64,000 bases of DNA from Sphingopyxis sp. BSN-002 (lineage in GTDB: Bacteria > Pseudomonadota > Alphaproteobacteria > Sphingomonadales > Sphingomonadaceae), in contig NZ_CP091804.1 in NCBI RefSeq assembly GCF_022024275.1, forward strand, positions 2,436,501-2,500,500, written 5' to 3'. Below the pieces are notes generated by a model, which did no database searches, had not been told where the DNA came from, and worked only from the letters and a program-made list of their open reading frames with translations. Shown one piece after another: positions 35,896-45,668 of this stretch. Every line of letters begins with the position of its first letter. Positions within the stretch are counted from its first letter, which is position 1. The position numbers were made by a program, and so were the translations under genes.

Positions 35896-36926
35896 AACTG
35901 GTACGCGACCCCGCCGCCGGCGAGCCACTGGTTCTTGCTGCCCGCGATGTCGACGATCGGCGAATCGGCGAAGCGGCTGGTCATGCGGCCATATTGGGCG
36001 CCACCGATCAGCACGAATCCCTTTCGCAGGTCGCCCGACAGGCCATAGGCGCCCGCGAGTCCGATCGTATATTTGCCGAGCGTCGCCTTGCGGCCTGCAC
36101 CCGAATAGACGGGAAGGCCGCTCGCGGCGCTGCCGACGGGGTCGACGTCGAAATAATAGCGGCCGAAGCCCTTGCCATAGACGTTCATCGAGGCGGAAAC
36201 GCCGATATAGGCGCGTTTCGACAGCGGGGTGCCATAGTCGATCGTCGGCGAAACGACCCAGCTGCCATGGCGGCCCGAGATATCCTTTAGCGCGACGAGG
36301 CGGATGCCGACCTGGTCATAGCCGCTCGTGACGACGCCGGTGTGGGTGACCCCGGCGGAAATACCCGCCTCGACCGCGAGCTTCCTGTCGCCGAGCGCCT
36401 CGACCTGTGCGTCCTTGATGCGGCCGGTGCGGTCGCTGCGCAGGTTGATGATCGGGCCGAACTTGATGTCGGTCTTCTGCCCGCGCTTCTGGCGGATCAG
36501 GTCGACCTGGAAGTTCGTGCCGCGGGTCGAGAAGGCGAAGCCCTTGTAACGGCCACGAAAATAGAAGGCGGGAAGGACGTTGCGCTCGTCCGAGCCGTTG
36601 TAGCTGGGCACGGTGATCACGCCGCCGGCGATCGCGAAATAGTCGCGCGCATATTTGCGGTCGTCTTCGGAATGCGGACCCTGGGCGGGAAGCAGGATAT
36701 TCTCGTCGATGTCGCCACTGTCCTGCACGAAGCGGACGGGTGCATCGGCGTCGGGGAGGAGGCCCTGGGCGATGCCCGGGCTGATCGTCGTCTCGGGCAT
36801 GACGGGCAGATCATAAGGAAGCGCCATGTCCTGGGCCGCTGCGGGAACCGCGGCGATGGCGGCGACAGCGGCGGCCAGCGGCACGGCAGCAAAACGGAAG
36901 AACGACGTCAAATCAGGCATATCCAT
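35892..36926 (-). CDS. MipA/OmpV-family outer-membrane protein
   Basis: Outer-membrane beta-barrel of 344 residues with a signal peptide (FFRFAAVPLAAAVAAIAAV, cleaved after PAAAQ near residue 35). It contains the MipA/OmpV blocks FAIAGGVITVPSYNGSDERN, LPAFYFRGRYKGFAFSTRG and repeated aromatic strands, ending in a C-terminal GGVAYQF. E. coli MipA interacts with peptidoglycan synthases; many homologues are porin-like. ATG 36926 (MDMPDL) is used; 36920 is also possible. A long non-family N-terminus would be needed for earlier starts. Confidence 0.93.
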   Translation of the reverse strand: MDMPDLTSFFRFAAVPLAAAVAAIAAVPAAAQDMALPYDLPVMPETTISPGIAQGLLPDADAPVRFVQDSGDIDENILLPAQGPHSEDDRKYARDYFAIAGGVITVPSYNGSDERNVLPAFYFRGRYKGFAFSTRGTNFQVDLIRQKRGQKTDIKFGPIINLRSDRTGRIKDAQVEALGDRKLAVEAGISAGVTHTGVVTSGYDQVGIRLVALKDISGRHGSWVVSPTIDYGTPLSKRAYIGVSASMNVYGKGFGRYYFDVDPVGSAASGLPVYSGAGRKATLGKYTIGLAGAYGLSGDLRKGFVLIGGAQYGRMTSRFADSPIVDIAGSKNQWLAGGGVAYQF

Positions 36927-37093
36927 CCTATTTTCTTGCCCCCGGCGTGCGGGTGTATGGGATTGTCGGGACAATGCAAAGACTTCGTCTTGCGGGGGGA
37001 TGCTTTTCACTTCATCGTGACTTTCATGCACCAACCCCCTTTTGCCCTTGGGATATGCCCCGGAACCGCCATTGGTTCCCTGCGAGGCGCGAT

Positions 37094-37321
37094 ATGAGCC
37101 GGGCTCCGCGTCTGGCCGGTTATGCGCTGATGGCGGCGGCTGTGCTGGTCGCGGCGCTGACGCGGCGCGGCGGAGCCGACATGATCGGGCCGTTCCCGGC
37201 GGTCGCGGTCGTGCTGTTCGTCGGCATGATCGGGGTCATGCTGGTGTTCACCGACCTGATGGTGCGCGGGCTTTATGCACAGGTCGATGCGGCGAAGACG
37301 CGCGAGGAAGAGGGCGAATAG
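37094..37321 (+). CDS. Small two-helix membrane protein
   Basis: A 75-residue protein with two hydrophobic helices ([17 protein letters not shown] and [21 protein letters not shown]) and a charged C-terminal tail ([11 protein letters not shown]). ATG 37094 is 46 bp upstream of the dxs start region. It may be co-transcribed with dxs. No family recognised, but size and codon pattern look genuine. Confidence 0.65.
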   Translation: MSRAPRLAGYALMAAAVLVAALTRRGGADMIGPFPAVAVVLFVGMIGVMLVFTDLMVRGLYAQVDAAKTREEEGE

Positions 37322-37367
37322 CCCCTTTTCGTTCGACAGTTTCTGCGGTTACCAGTATGACGGCGCG

Positions 37368-39296
37368 ATGACCGACCGTCCGCATACGCCGCTGCTCGAC
37401 ACGGTGGATGTCCCCGCCGACCTCCGCAAGCTGAAGCCCGAAGACCTCCGCCAGTTCGCCGACGAACTGCGCGCCGAAATGATTTCGGCCGTGGGAACCA
37501 CCGGCGGGCACCTCGGTTCGGGGCTCGGCGTGGTCGAGCTGACCGTCGCGCTCCACTATGTGTTCGAGACCCCGCGCGACAAGATCGTGTGGGACGTCGG
37601 GCACCAATGCTATCCGCACAAGATCATCACCGGACGCCGCGACCGGATCCGCACCCTGCGCACCGGCGGCGGATTGTCGGGCTTCACCAAGCGCAGCGAG
37701 AGCGAATATGACCCGTTCGGCGCGGCGCACAGCTCGACCTCGATCAGCGCTGCGCTGGGCTTCGCGGTCGCCAACAAGCTGAAGGACGAGCCCGGCCGCG
37801 CGATCGCGGTGATCGGCGACGGGTCGATGTCGGCGGGCATGGCCTATGAGGCGATGAACAACGCCGAGCAGGCGGGCAACCGGCTGATCGTCATCCTCAA
37901 CGATAACGACATGTCGATCGCGCCCCCGGTGGGCGGGCTTTCGGCCTATCTTGCCAAGCTGGTGTCGTCGCGGCCGTTCGTCGAGCTGCGCGAGATCGCG
38001 CGGCGTTTCGCGCGGAAGCTGCCGCAACCGTTGCACAAGGCGGCGAAGAAGACCGACGAGTTTGCGCGCGGCATGGCGATGGGCGGGACGCTGTTCGAGG
38101 AGCTGGGCTTTTACTATGTCGGGCCGATCGACGGGCATAATCTCGACCATCTGATCCCGGTGCTGGAGAATGTCCGCGACAGCGACCATGGTCCGGTTCT
38201 GATCCATGCCGTGACCAAGAAGGGCAAGGGCTATGCCCCCGCCGAGGCCGCCGCCGACAAATATCATGGCGTGCAGAAGTTCGACGTCATCACCGGCGAG
38301 CAGGCGAAGGCGCCGCCGGGACCGCCCGCGTACCAGAATGTCTTCGGCGAGACGCTGGCGAAGCTGGCCGACACCGACAAGAGGATCGTCGCGATCACTG
38401 CGGCGATGCCGTCGGGGACCGGGGTCGACAAGTTCGCGAAGGCGCATCCCGAGCGCACCTTCGACGTCGGGATTGCAGAGCAGCATGCGGTGACCTTTGC
38501 CGCCGGGCTTGCCGCGCAGGGCATGCGGCCGTTCGCGGCGATCTATTCGACGTTCCTCCAGCGCGCCTACGACCAGGTCGTGCATGACGTCGCGATCCAG
38601 AACCTGCCGGTGCGTTTCGCGATCGACCGCGCGGGGCTCGTCGGCGCCGACGGCTCGACACACGCCGGCTCGTTCGACGTCACCTATCTCGCGACCCTGC
38701 CGAACATGGTCGTGATGGCGGCGGCCGACGAGGCCGAGCTGGTCCATATGACCTATACGGCGGCCGAATATGACGACGGCCCGATCGCCTTCCGCTATCC
38801 GCGCGGCAACGGCACCGGTGTGCCGCTTCCCGAAGTTCCGCAGAAGCTGGAGATCGGCAAAGGCCGCGTCGTGCGCCAAGGCAAGACCGTCGCGATCTTC
38901 TCGCTTGGTACCCGCCTCGCCGAAGCGCTGAAGGCGGCCGACACGCTGGAGGCGCGCGGGCTGTCGACCAGCGTGATCGACCTGCGCTTCGCCAAGCCGC
39001 TCGACGAGGAGCTGATCCGCAAGACGCTCGCGAGCCACGAGGTTTGCGTCACCATCGAGGAGGGCAGCATCGGCGGCCTCGGCGCGCATGTGCTGACGAT
39101 GGCGAGCGACGAGGGGCTGATCGATGCGGGACTGAAGCTGCGCACGATGCGGCTGCCCGACGTCTTTCAGGATCAGGACAAGCCCGAGCTGCAATATGAC
39201 CAGGCGGGCCTCAACGCGCCGCAGATCGTCGATACCGTGCTGAAGGCGCTTCGTCACAACAGCGCGGGCGTCGAAGAGGCCGGCGCGCGGGCGTGA
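37368..39296 (+). CDS. dxs: 1-deoxy-D-xylulose-5-phosphate synthase
   Basis: First enzyme of the MEP isoprenoid pathway: condenses pyruvate and glyceraldehyde 3-phosphate with loss of CO2. 642 residues, normal length. Motifs are [16 protein letters not shown], the thiamine-diphosphate site [20 protein letters not shown] with [23 protein letters not shown] (catalytic Glu) and [18 protein letters not shown]. The ATG at 37368 follows ACCAGTATGACGGCGCG. Feeds carotenoid, ubiquinone and hopanoid precursors, all expected in this group. Confidence 0.98.
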   Translation: MTDRPHTPLLDTVDVPADLRKLKPEDLRQFADELRAEMISAVGTTGGHLGSGLGVVELTVALHYVFETPRDKIVWDVGHQCYPHKIITGRRDRIRTLRTGGGLSGFTKRSESEYDPFGAAHSSTSISAALGFAVANKLKDEPGRAIAVIGDGSMSAGMAYEAMNNAEQAGNRLIVILNDNDMSIAPPVGGLSAYLAKLVSSRPFVELREIARRFARKLPQPLHKAAKKTDEFARGMAMGGTLFEELGFYYVGPIDGHNLDHLIPVLENVRDSDHGPVLIHAVTKKGKGYAPAEAAADKYHGVQKFDVITGEQAKAPPGPPAYQNVFGETLAKLADTDKRIVAITAAMPSGTGVDKFAKAHPERTFDVGIAEQHAVTFAAGLAAQGMRPFAAIYSTFLQRAYDQVVHDVAIQNLPVRFAIDRAGLVGADGSTHAGSFDVTYLATLPNMVVMAAADEAELVHMTYTAAEYDDGPIAFRYPRGNGTGVPLPEVPQKLEIGKGRVVRQGKTVAIFSLGTRLAEALKAADTLEARGLSTSVIDLRFAKPLDEELIRKTLASHEVCVTIEEGSIGGLGAHVLTMASDEGLIDAGLKLRTMRLPDVFQDQDKPELQYDQAGLNAPQIVDTVLKALRHNSAGVEEAGARA

Positions 39297-39323
39297 GCGG
39301 CGCGGCGTGATCGACGGCGCCTT

Positions 39324-39836
39324 GTGTCCGTGAAGCGGTCGGCAGGTCCGTTGATTGGTCTAGCTATCGTGGCCGTGCTGATCCTTGGCGGCGTCGATTT
39401 TCTGCTGTCTACGGATCGCGACCCCATCCCGTGGACCCAGATACTCCTGTTCGTCCCGCTAGTTGTTCTGGTGACCGCGAGCTTCGATTTGCAGAACAGC
39501 AGCATGCCCGGCTGCATAACCGTACTTTCTCTACTCTTCGCACCGTTAGTGTCGATCATCATGCTGTTGCTCGATTTTGCGGCTAACGATAACGGGCTCG
39601 ATTCGGCGCTGGGCTGGGCGGGCGCCTTTCGTTTTCCAGTGATGATGTTTTTCTTGGCCGGGCTAGCTACATTCTTCCTTCTCGGAAGCCGGTTGATCCG
39701 GGGCAAATCTCCTTGGCATGCTCGCGCGCCAGTCAAGATCGTCAGGACGGCCGTGCTTTTGGGGCTTTTCGCCGGACTATTCGGCTTGGCGTGGGTTGGC
39801 GTCGGCATGGGCGCCCGTTGGGCCGGGCTTGGATGA
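39324..39836 (+). CDS. Multi-helix membrane protein, unknown, lower GC
   Basis: Membrane protein of 170 residues with about five hydrophobic helices: IGLAIVAVLILGGVDFLLS, QILLFVPLVVLVTASFD, CITVLSLLFAPLVSIIMLLL and others. The start is GTG 39324 (MSVKRS); a GTG at 39330 is an alternative. Two sampled lines give 52 to 58% GC, below its neighbours. It overlaps the next membrane-protein gene by 4 bp (ATGA). No family recognised. Confidence 0.68.
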   Translation: MSVKRSAGPLIGLAIVAVLILGGVDFLLSTDRDPIPWTQILLFVPLVVLVTASFDLQNSSMPGCITVLSLLFAPLVSIIMLLLDFAANDNGLDSALGWAGAFRFPVMMFFLAGLATFFLLGSRLIRGKSPWHARAPVKIVRTAVLLGLFAGLFGLAWVGVGMGARWAGLG

Positions 39837-40501
39837 ACTTCTTCAACCTCCTGCAGTCGCTCGACGAGCTGCTCTACGAGGTAATGTCGTGGCTCGTTTT
39901 CTATCCGGTCACGCTGTGGCGCACGCTGGTGCGGCCGCTGAAGATGATGGATTATTCGGACGGTGAACAGGGCGACAAGCCCGACCAGCAATATACCGAT
40001 ACGCTGAGCCCGCCCTTGTTCCTGCTCTTGTCGCTGATCCTCGTCCATGCGGCCGAGATCGCGCTGGTCGGAAACGATGCGGTGGTCGCGAGCAAGGTCG
40101 GGCTGTCGGCGCTGGTCAGCAACAACACCGACCTGATCATTCTGCGCATCGTCAGCTACAGCCTGTTTCCGGTGATGATGGCGACGCGGATGGTGCGTGC
40201 CCAGAAATTGCGGGTCGACCGCGACACGCTGCGCGCGCCCTTCTACAGCCAATGCTATGTTGCCGCGGTGCTGTCGATCCTGCTCGGCACGAGCGAAATC
40301 CTGATCAAGCTGGCGCACGACTGGTCGGTGCTGGCGGGCGGCGCGCTCGGGTTGTTCGGCCTGCTGTGGTTCGGTTTCCTGCAGACCGCCTGGTTCAATC
40401 AGCATCTGAAATGCGGGCGGCTGAAGGCGTTCGGCCATGCGTCGCGTGCGATGATCGAAAGTCTGGTCGCGGTGATATTGCTGTCGAGCCTGTTCAACTG
40501 A
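39833..40501 (+). CDS. Multi-helix membrane protein, possibly permease-like
   Basis: A 222-residue membrane protein. After a short amphipathic start (MNFFNLLQSLDELLYEVMSW) there are about five helices, including LFLLLSLILVHAAEIAL and YVAAVLSILLGTSEILIKLA, with a conserved-looking QQYTDTLSPP loop before the second. Similar proteins in sphingomonads are often labelled permease, but I see no known transporter signature. It follows the previous gene with a 4-bp overlap. Confidence 0.72.
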   Translation: MNFFNLLQSLDELLYEVMSWLVFYPVTLWRTLVRPLKMMDYSDGEQGDKPDQQYTDTLSPPLFLLLSLILVHAAEIALVGNDAVVASKVGLSALVSNNTDLIILRIVSYSLFPVMMATRMVRAQKLRVDRDTLRAPFYSQCYVAAVLSILLGTSEILIKLAHDWSVLAGGALGLFGLLWFGFLQTAWFNQHLKCGRLKAFGHASRAMIESLVAVILLSSLFN

Positions 40502-40510
40502 GCGCAGGCC

Positions 40511-40541
40511 AAAAGAAAACGGCCCGGGATCACCGGGCCGT
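40511..40541 (-). terminator. Rho-independent terminator for the DUF3035/BamF gene
   Basis: On the minus strand ACGGCCCGG, a 5-nt loop and CCGGGCCGT (40541-40519) form a 9-bp GC-rich stem followed by TTTTCTTTT (to 40511). It lies 25 bp after the stop of the DUF3035 gene and ends the ileS-lspA transcript; the stem could also end the plus-strand gene finishing at 40501. Confidence 0.85.
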
Positions 40542-40565
40542 CATCCGTCGATTGCTGGTCGCGCC

Positions 40566-40985
40566 TTACGAGGTCGGGATCGCGGCGCTCGCGTCGCGGC
40601 CGTCGCCTTCGGGGGCGAAGATGATGTCACGGGTGACGAGGCCCTTGTCGACGACCTGCGTGTTGGGGCTGCCGACATTGCTGCGGATGCCGGGGTCGCC
40701 GCGCTGGCCGTCGGCGCTGCCGATGATCGAGGTTTCGGTTGCGCTGCGCGGTGCGGCGCCGCCGAAGAGCGCACGGAGCGTCTGCTCGGCGGTGGTTTCG
40801 CCGCCCGGACGCGCGGCGCCCGGCGCCGGCGGGGTCAGCGAGAAATCGGGCGGCACGACGAGCGGCGCCTGACGCGACACCGCGAACTCGTCGGGCCGGT
40901 CGCGGCTGAACAGATTGTTCGACCCGCAGGCCGAAAGCGTCGTTGCAAGCACCGAGGCGGCGAGAATGGCGGTGGTCCGGTTCAC
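40566..40985 (-). CDS. DUF3035 lipoprotein, BamF-like outer-membrane assembly factor
   Basis: Outer-membrane lipoprotein of 139 residues. The GTG at 40985 begins MNRTTAILAASVLATTLSAC, with lipobox LSAC (cysteine near residue 20); GGGAG lies 11 bp upstream. The motif DRPDEFAVSRQAPLVVPPDF is the diagnostic DUF3035 block; in Caulobacter it defines BamF, a subunit of the beta-barrel assembly machine that resembles the N-terminus of BamC. The rest is low-complexity Ala/Pro/Thr. Last gene of the ileS-lspA cluster, the usual alphaproteobacterial neighbour, and followed by a terminator. Confidence 0.85.
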   Translation of the reverse strand: MNRTTAILAASVLATTLSACGSNNLFSRDRPDEFAVSRQAPLVVPPDFSLTPPAPGAARPGGETTAEQTLRALFGGAAPRSATETSIIGSADGQRGDPGIRSNVGSPNTQVVDKGLVTRDIIFAPEGDGRDASAAIPTS

Positions 40986-41013
40986 TTTACAAAATACTCC
41001 CAATGCGCCCCGT

Positions 41014-41538
41014 TTACTCGGCGGACGGGCTGGCGTCCGCGGCTGGGGCCTTTTCGCCCAAGAGCAGCGCGCGCGCAACCAACAAAAGCACGCCGATCGT
41101 GATGCACGCATCGGCGACGTTGAAGATCATGAAGGGGCGGAACGACCCGAAATGCAGGTCGGCATAGTCGACGACATAGCCGAGCCGCACGCGGTCGACG
41201 ATATTGCCGAGCGCGCCGCCGAGGATCAGCGCGAGCGCGATCACGTCGCCCTTTGCCTTTTCGCGCGTCATCCAGATAGCGACCGCGGTCGCGACGAGCG
41301 CGGTGACGCCGACGAGGATCCAGCGCGTCGTCGGCGACTGGTCGGCGAACATCGACAGCGAGATGCCGTAATTCTGCGCCCAGGTCAGGTTGAAGAAGGA
41401 GACGATCTCGATCGATCCGCCGGGCTTGGTTTCGAGCGACAGCGGCACGGTGACGACCCATTTCGCGACCTGATCGAGGACGAAGGCGACCGCGGCAATG
41501 AACAGGCCGAAGCCGAGATGGGGGGAACGTTGGCTCAT
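41014..41538 (-). CDS. lspA: Lipoprotein signal peptidase (signal peptidase II)
   Basis: Cytoplasmic-membrane aspartyl protease that cleaves diacylglyceryl-prolipoproteins (174 residues). The conserved catalytic parts are FVLDQVAKWVV, NYGISLSMF, ALILGGALGNIVDRVRLGYV (catalytic Asp of NIVDR) and FMIFNVADACITIG (second Asp). Starting at ATG 41538, it overlaps the ileS stop by one base. It lies directly upstream of a BamF-like lipoprotein, its likely own substrate. Confidence 0.97.
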   Translation of the reverse strand: MSQRSPHLGFGLFIAAVAFVLDQVAKWVVTVPLSLETKPGGSIEIVSFFNLTWAQNYGISLSMFADQSPTTRWILVGVTALVATAVAIWMTREKAKGDVIALALILGGALGNIVDRVRLGYVVDYADLHFGSFRPFMIFNVADACITIGVLLLVARALLLGEKAPAADASPSAE

Positions 41539-44498
41539 CACGCGTCCAATACCGTCTCGCAGCGATTGCACAAGCTGCCGTCCTCGGTCACCTCGGGCAG
41601 ATGGCGCCAGCAGCGGCCGCATTTGTGATTTTCGGTTGGCCTGATCGTGATGGCTTCATGGCCCGGAACGAGGTGGACTGTCCCGGAGATAAAGGTCTCT
41701 GCCAGATGCGCGGGATCGAGGTCGCGGAGGATCGTCTCAAGATCGTTCATCGTCACCTCGGCTTCGAGGCTCGAACGTACAATTTTATCGCGACGCAATG
41801 GTTCGATCGCTTCTGTAACTTTGCTGCGCAGCTCGCGCAGCTCGGTGTTCCGAAGAATCAGGCCTTTGTCGTGTTCCAATGCTGGCAATGTCGGCCACTC
41901 CAGCAGATGGACGCTGCCCGCGCCGGGATAGCGCGTGCCCCAGACTTCCTCGGCGGTGAAGACCAGCACCGGGGTCGCATAACGAACCAGCGCGTGGAAC
42001 AGGATGTCGAGCACGCTGCGGTACGCGCGGCGGGTGTCCGTGCCGAGCGGTGCGGCGGGGCCGAGATCGCAGTAGAGGACGTCCTTGCGGATGTCGAAAT
42101 AGAAGGCCGACAGATCCTCATTGCAGAAATCGGCGAGCAGGCGCGTGTAGCCGTTGAAGTCGAAATCATCGACCGCCCGGTGCATCTTCGCGTCGAGGTC
42201 GGCGAGCAGCGAGAGCATGTAGCGCTCCAGCTCGGGCATCGCCGCGACGTCGGTAACACGTTCCTCTTCGCTGAACCCGTCGAGCGCGCCGAGCAGGTAG
42301 CGGAAGGTGTTGCGCAGCTTGCGATACTGGTCGGCGACGCCCTTCAGTATCTCGTCGCCGATGCGGTGATCCTCGGTGAAATCGACCGACAGCGCCCACA
42401 GGCGGATGATGTCGGCGCCGTTGGTTTCCATTACCTTGACCGGATCGGTCGTGTTGCCGAGCGACTTCGACTGTTTGAAGCCCTTGCTGTCCATCGTGAA
42501 GCCGTGCGTCAGCACCGCCTTGTACGGCGCCTGCCCGCGCGTGCCGCAGCTTTCGAGCAGTGACGACTGGAACCAGCCGCGATGCTGGTCGCTGCCTTCG
42601 AGATAGAGGTCGGCGCTGTGCGTGCCGCCGTCGTGGCGGACGAGCGCGGGCCAACGGCCGCTTTCGAGCACGAAGACATGGGTGCAGCCCGAATCGAACC
42701 ACACGTCGAGAATGTCGACGATGCGCTCATAGTTCGCGGCGTCATATTGATCGCCGAGATATTCCTGCGCGCGCGCGTCGTTCCACGCGTCGACGCCGCC
42801 CGCCTTCACCGCCGCGACGATGCGGTCGTTCACGACGGGGTCGTTCAGATAATGGCCGGTCTTGCGGTCGACGAAGAGCGTGATCGGCACGCCCCATGCG
42901 CGCTGGCGGCTGAGCACCCAGTCGGGGCGGCCCTCGACCATGCTACCGATGCGGTTGCGGCCCTTGGCGGGGACGAAGCGCGTGTCGTCGATCGCCTGCA
43001 TCGCCGCCTGCCGCAGCGTCGGGGCGTCGCAGAGATCCTCCTCATGCGGATTGATCGCACCGCCCTCATTCTCCCAGCGCTTTTCGCGCGGGGTCTTGGG
43101 CTCGATATGCGTCATCACCTTGTCCATCGGCACGAACCATTGCGGCGTGCAGCGATAGATGACCTTCGCTTTCGAGCGCCAGCTATGCGGATAGCTGTGC
43201 TTGTAATCGGCGCTGGCGGCGAGCAGCGCGCCGGCTTCGCGAAGGTCGGTGCAGATCGGGCCGTCGGGGGCGTTGAACTTGGGGTTGATCACCGATCCCT
43301 GACCGCCGAGCCAGCCCCAGTCGGCGCGATATTTGCCGTCGCCCTCGACCGCGAAGACGGGGTCGAGCCCGTTCGCCTTGCAGAGGTCGAAATCATCCTC
43401 GCCATGGTCGGGCGACATATGGACGAGCCCGGTGCCGCTGTCGGTGGTGACGAAATCGCCCGCGAGGAAGGGACGCGGGCGTGCGAAGAAGCCGCCGAGC
43501 GCGTGCATCGGATGTCGGGCGATGGTGCCGGCGAGTTCGGCGCCTTTGACGACCTGCCACTCGCTCTCATGAAGCGAATACAAGCCGCGATACTCATCAC
43601 CGCACCGCTTGATGAATTCCGCAGCGAGCGGCTCGGCAACCAAATATGTATTAGCGGTCCCGCCATCGGGAATGAGTACGTAGTTCACTTCGGGACCGTA
43701 AGCCAAAGCTTGGTTCACCGGGATCGTCCACGGCGTTGTGGTCCAGATTACAGCGAAGGTTTTGAGGTGGCCCTTGTCTAGTAACGCTTGGATCGCGGGC
43801 GACTTGCTCTCGACGATCTCGAACGCCACATCGATCTGCGTCGAGACGATATCCTCATATTCGACCTCGGCCTCGGCGAGCGCGGTCTTTTCGACCGGCG
43901 ACCACATCACCGGCTTGGCGCCGCGATAGAGCATGTCGTTGGCGGCGAACTTGAGCAGTTCGTGCACGATGGTGGCCTCGGCCTCATAGTCCATCGTCAG
44001 ATACGGATGGTCCCAGTCGCCGCCGATGCCGAGGCGCTTCAACTGCTCGCGCTGGGTGTCGACCCAATGCTGCGCATAGGCGCGGCATTCGGCGCGGAAT
44101 TCCTCGACCGGAACCTCGTCCTTGTTGAGCTTTTTCTTGCGATACTGCTCCTCGACCTTCCACTCGATCGGCAGGCCGTGGCAGTCCCAGCCGGGGACGT
44201 AGGGCGAATCCTTGCCCTTCAGCGTCTGGGTGCGGACGACCATGTCCTTAAGGATATGGTTGAGCGCATGGCCGATGTGCATGTCGCCATTGGCGTAGGG
44301 TGGGCCATCGTGGAGGATGAACTGATCGCGGCCCTTGCGGCTTTCGCGAATCTGCCCTTCGAGATTGCCCTCGATCCATTTGGCCAGAATCAGCGGCTCC
44401 TTCTGCGGCAGGCCGGCCTTCATCGGGAAGTCGGTCTTGGGCAGGAAGACGGTGTCGCGATAGTCGCGCTGATCGGGGGCAGAGGTGCTTTCGGTCAT
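41538..44498 (-). CDS. ileS: Isoleucyl-tRNA synthetase
   Basis: Charges tRNA-Ile (986 residues). HIGH signature: DGPPYANGDMHIGHALNHIL near residue 70. KMSKS signature: GFKQSKSLGNTTDP. The C-terminal zinc motif HKCGRCWRH...CNRCETV is present, which is typical for the bacterial IleRS type sensitive to mupirocin. Start ATG 44498 is favoured (MTESTSAPDQRDYRDT); earlier in-frame codons lack family residues. Followed by lspA with one-base overlap. Confidence 0.98.
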   Translation of the reverse strand: MTESTSAPDQRDYRDTVFLPKTDFPMKAGLPQKEPLILAKWIEGNLEGQIRESRKGRDQFILHDGPPYANGDMHIGHALNHILKDMVVRTQTLKGKDSPYVPGWDCHGLPIEWKVEEQYRKKKLNKDEVPVEEFRAECRAYAQHWVDTQREQLKRLGIGGDWDHPYLTMDYEAEATIVHELLKFAANDMLYRGAKPVMWSPVEKTALAEAEVEYEDIVSTQIDVAFEIVESKSPAIQALLDKGHLKTFAVIWTTTPWTIPVNQALAYGPEVNYVLIPDGGTANTYLVAEPLAAEFIKRCGDEYRGLYSLHESEWQVVKGAELAGTIARHPMHALGGFFARPRPFLAGDFVTTDSGTGLVHMSPDHGEDDFDLCKANGLDPVFAVEGDGKYRADWGWLGGQGSVINPKFNAPDGPICTDLREAGALLAASADYKHSYPHSWRSKAKVIYRCTPQWFVPMDKVMTHIEPKTPREKRWENEGGAINPHEEDLCDAPTLRQAAMQAIDDTRFVPAKGRNRIGSMVEGRPDWVLSRQRAWGVPITLFVDRKTGHYLNDPVVNDRIVAAVKAGGVDAWNDARAQEYLGDQYDAANYERIVDILDVWFDSGCTHVFVLESGRWPALVRHDGGTHSADLYLEGSDQHRGWFQSSLLESCGTRGQAPYKAVLTHGFTMDSKGFKQSKSLGNTTDPVKVMETNGADIIRLWALSVDFTEDHRIGDEILKGVADQYRKLRNTFRYLLGALDGFSEEERVTDVAAMPELERYMLSLLADLDAKMHRAVDDFDFNGYTRLLADFCNEDLSAFYFDIRKDVLYCDLGPAAPLGTDTRRAYRSVLDILFHALVRYATPVLVFTAEEVWGTRYPGAGSVHLLEWPTLPALEHDKGLILRNTELRELRSKVTEAIEPLRRDKIVRSSLEAEVTMNDLETILRDLDPAHLAETFISGTVHLVPGHEAITIRPTENHKCGRCWRHLPEVTEDGSLCNRCETVLDA

Positions 44499-44612
44499 GG
44501 CCGCGGCGCTTAGCGCAGATTCGCGTGCGAGCAAAGAAATTGGGAGCCGGACCATAACGCTTCGTCACCCCCGGACTTGATCCGGGGTGGCGATCGACAA
44601 TCGGGTCAGCTT

Positions 44613-45653
44613 CTATTTCTGCCGTGGCCGCAGCGCGGGACCCAGATTGTAGATATCGTCGATCCAGACATAGCCCTTGAAGCTGGCGGGCACGCGGGTC
44701 AGTTGCTGGACCTGGCTCAGCCCCATGCCGTCCTTGTCGCCGCCATAGGGACCGGTCATCAGGACGCGGGTGCCGTGCTTCGCGGCGCGGTCCTGCAGCC
44801 GGTCGGGCCAGCCCCAGAACGCCCACTGATAATCGAGCGGCACGATGATCGTCCCGCCGACGCAGCTTGCGGGATACCAGCCCGACCAGGCGAATTTGAT
44901 ATAATCCTTGGTGCAGCGCTTGGCGCTTGCGGGGTCCATCGTCCACGCCTTTGGCGCCTTTGCGCGGATGACTGCCATCAGCGGCGCCTTGCCGAAGAAT
45001 CCGAAGCGCGGCTGGTTCGGGTCGATCCCGGCGCGCGCGAAGCTGGCGAGGACGAGCTCGGCCTCCTTCGGGTCGCGCGACTTGAAATTGACGAGCAGCG
45101 AGGCGTGGCCGAGGTCGTGCAGCACCTCGTCGAGGCTGGGCATCAGGCCGACGCCCGTGCCGCGCAGCGGAAAGGTCTTGCCGCCGTCAGCGGTATAACC
45201 ATAGCCGACGTCGAGCTGCTTGAGTTCGGCCATCGTACGGTCGCGGATCGGCCCCTTGCCGTCGGTGCGGCAATCGAGCCCCCAGTCGTGAAAGACCGCG
45301 ACCTGCCCGTCCTTCGTCGCCGCGACGTCGAACTTGACCATCCCCGCGTCGCGGCCGATCGCCGCCTTCATCGAGGGCAGGGTGTTTTCGATATAGGGAT
45401 GCTCGGGTGTGAAGATGCGCGTCGCGGTGCAGGTCTCGTCGGTAATGCCTTGGTGGTCGAAGAGCTGTGACACGCCGCGATGCGCGATCAGGATGCGCTT
45501 GCCCGTCGCGTCGGGGGCAAGCCAGCTTGCGTTCGACAGGGTCAACCACGCGACGAGCGCGGTGAACGACCAGAGAAAGATTTTCGTGCTGCGCTTCAGC
45601 GGCTTTTTCTTCGGCCCTTCAAGGCCTTCCGCCCAATCGTCCTGGTCGCTCAT
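44613..45653 (-). CDS. Glycerophosphodiester phosphodiesterase family protein
   Basis: Predicted membrane-anchored periplasmic GDPD of 346 residues. After a basic cytoplasmic segment (KKKPLKRSTK) and one helix (IFLWSFTALVAWLTL), the domain starts ILIAHRGVSQLFD, with YIENTLPSMKAAIGRDAGMVKFDVAATKDGQVAVFHDWGLD carrying the ExN, Glu/Asp and HD catalytic residues. It releases glycerol 3-phosphate from glycerophosphodiesters. It lies 114 bp upstream of ileS and 15 bp after ribF. Confidence 0.92.
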   Translation of the reverse strand: MSDQDDWAEGLEGPKKKPLKRSTKIFLWSFTALVAWLTLSNASWLAPDATGKRILIAHRGVSQLFDHQGITDETCTATRIFTPEHPYIENTLPSMKAAIGRDAGMVKFDVAATKDGQVAVFHDWGLDCRTDGKGPIRDRTMAELKQLDVGYGYTADGGKTFPLRGTGVGLMPSLDEVLHDLGHASLLVNFKSRDPKEAELVLASFARAGIDPNQPRFGFFGKAPLMAVIRAKAPKAWTMDPASAKRCTKDYIKFAWSGWYPASCVGGTIIVPLDYQWAFWGWPDRLQDRAAKHGTRVLMTGPYGGDKDGMGLSQVQQLTRVPASFKGYVWIDDIYNLGPALRPRQK

Positions 45654-45668
45654 TCGTTCCCCCCGGAA

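Noticed and set aside
37248..39257. A 669-codon minus-strand frame antisense to dxs
   Set aside because: Shadow of dxs; composition typical of antisense codon-position effects.
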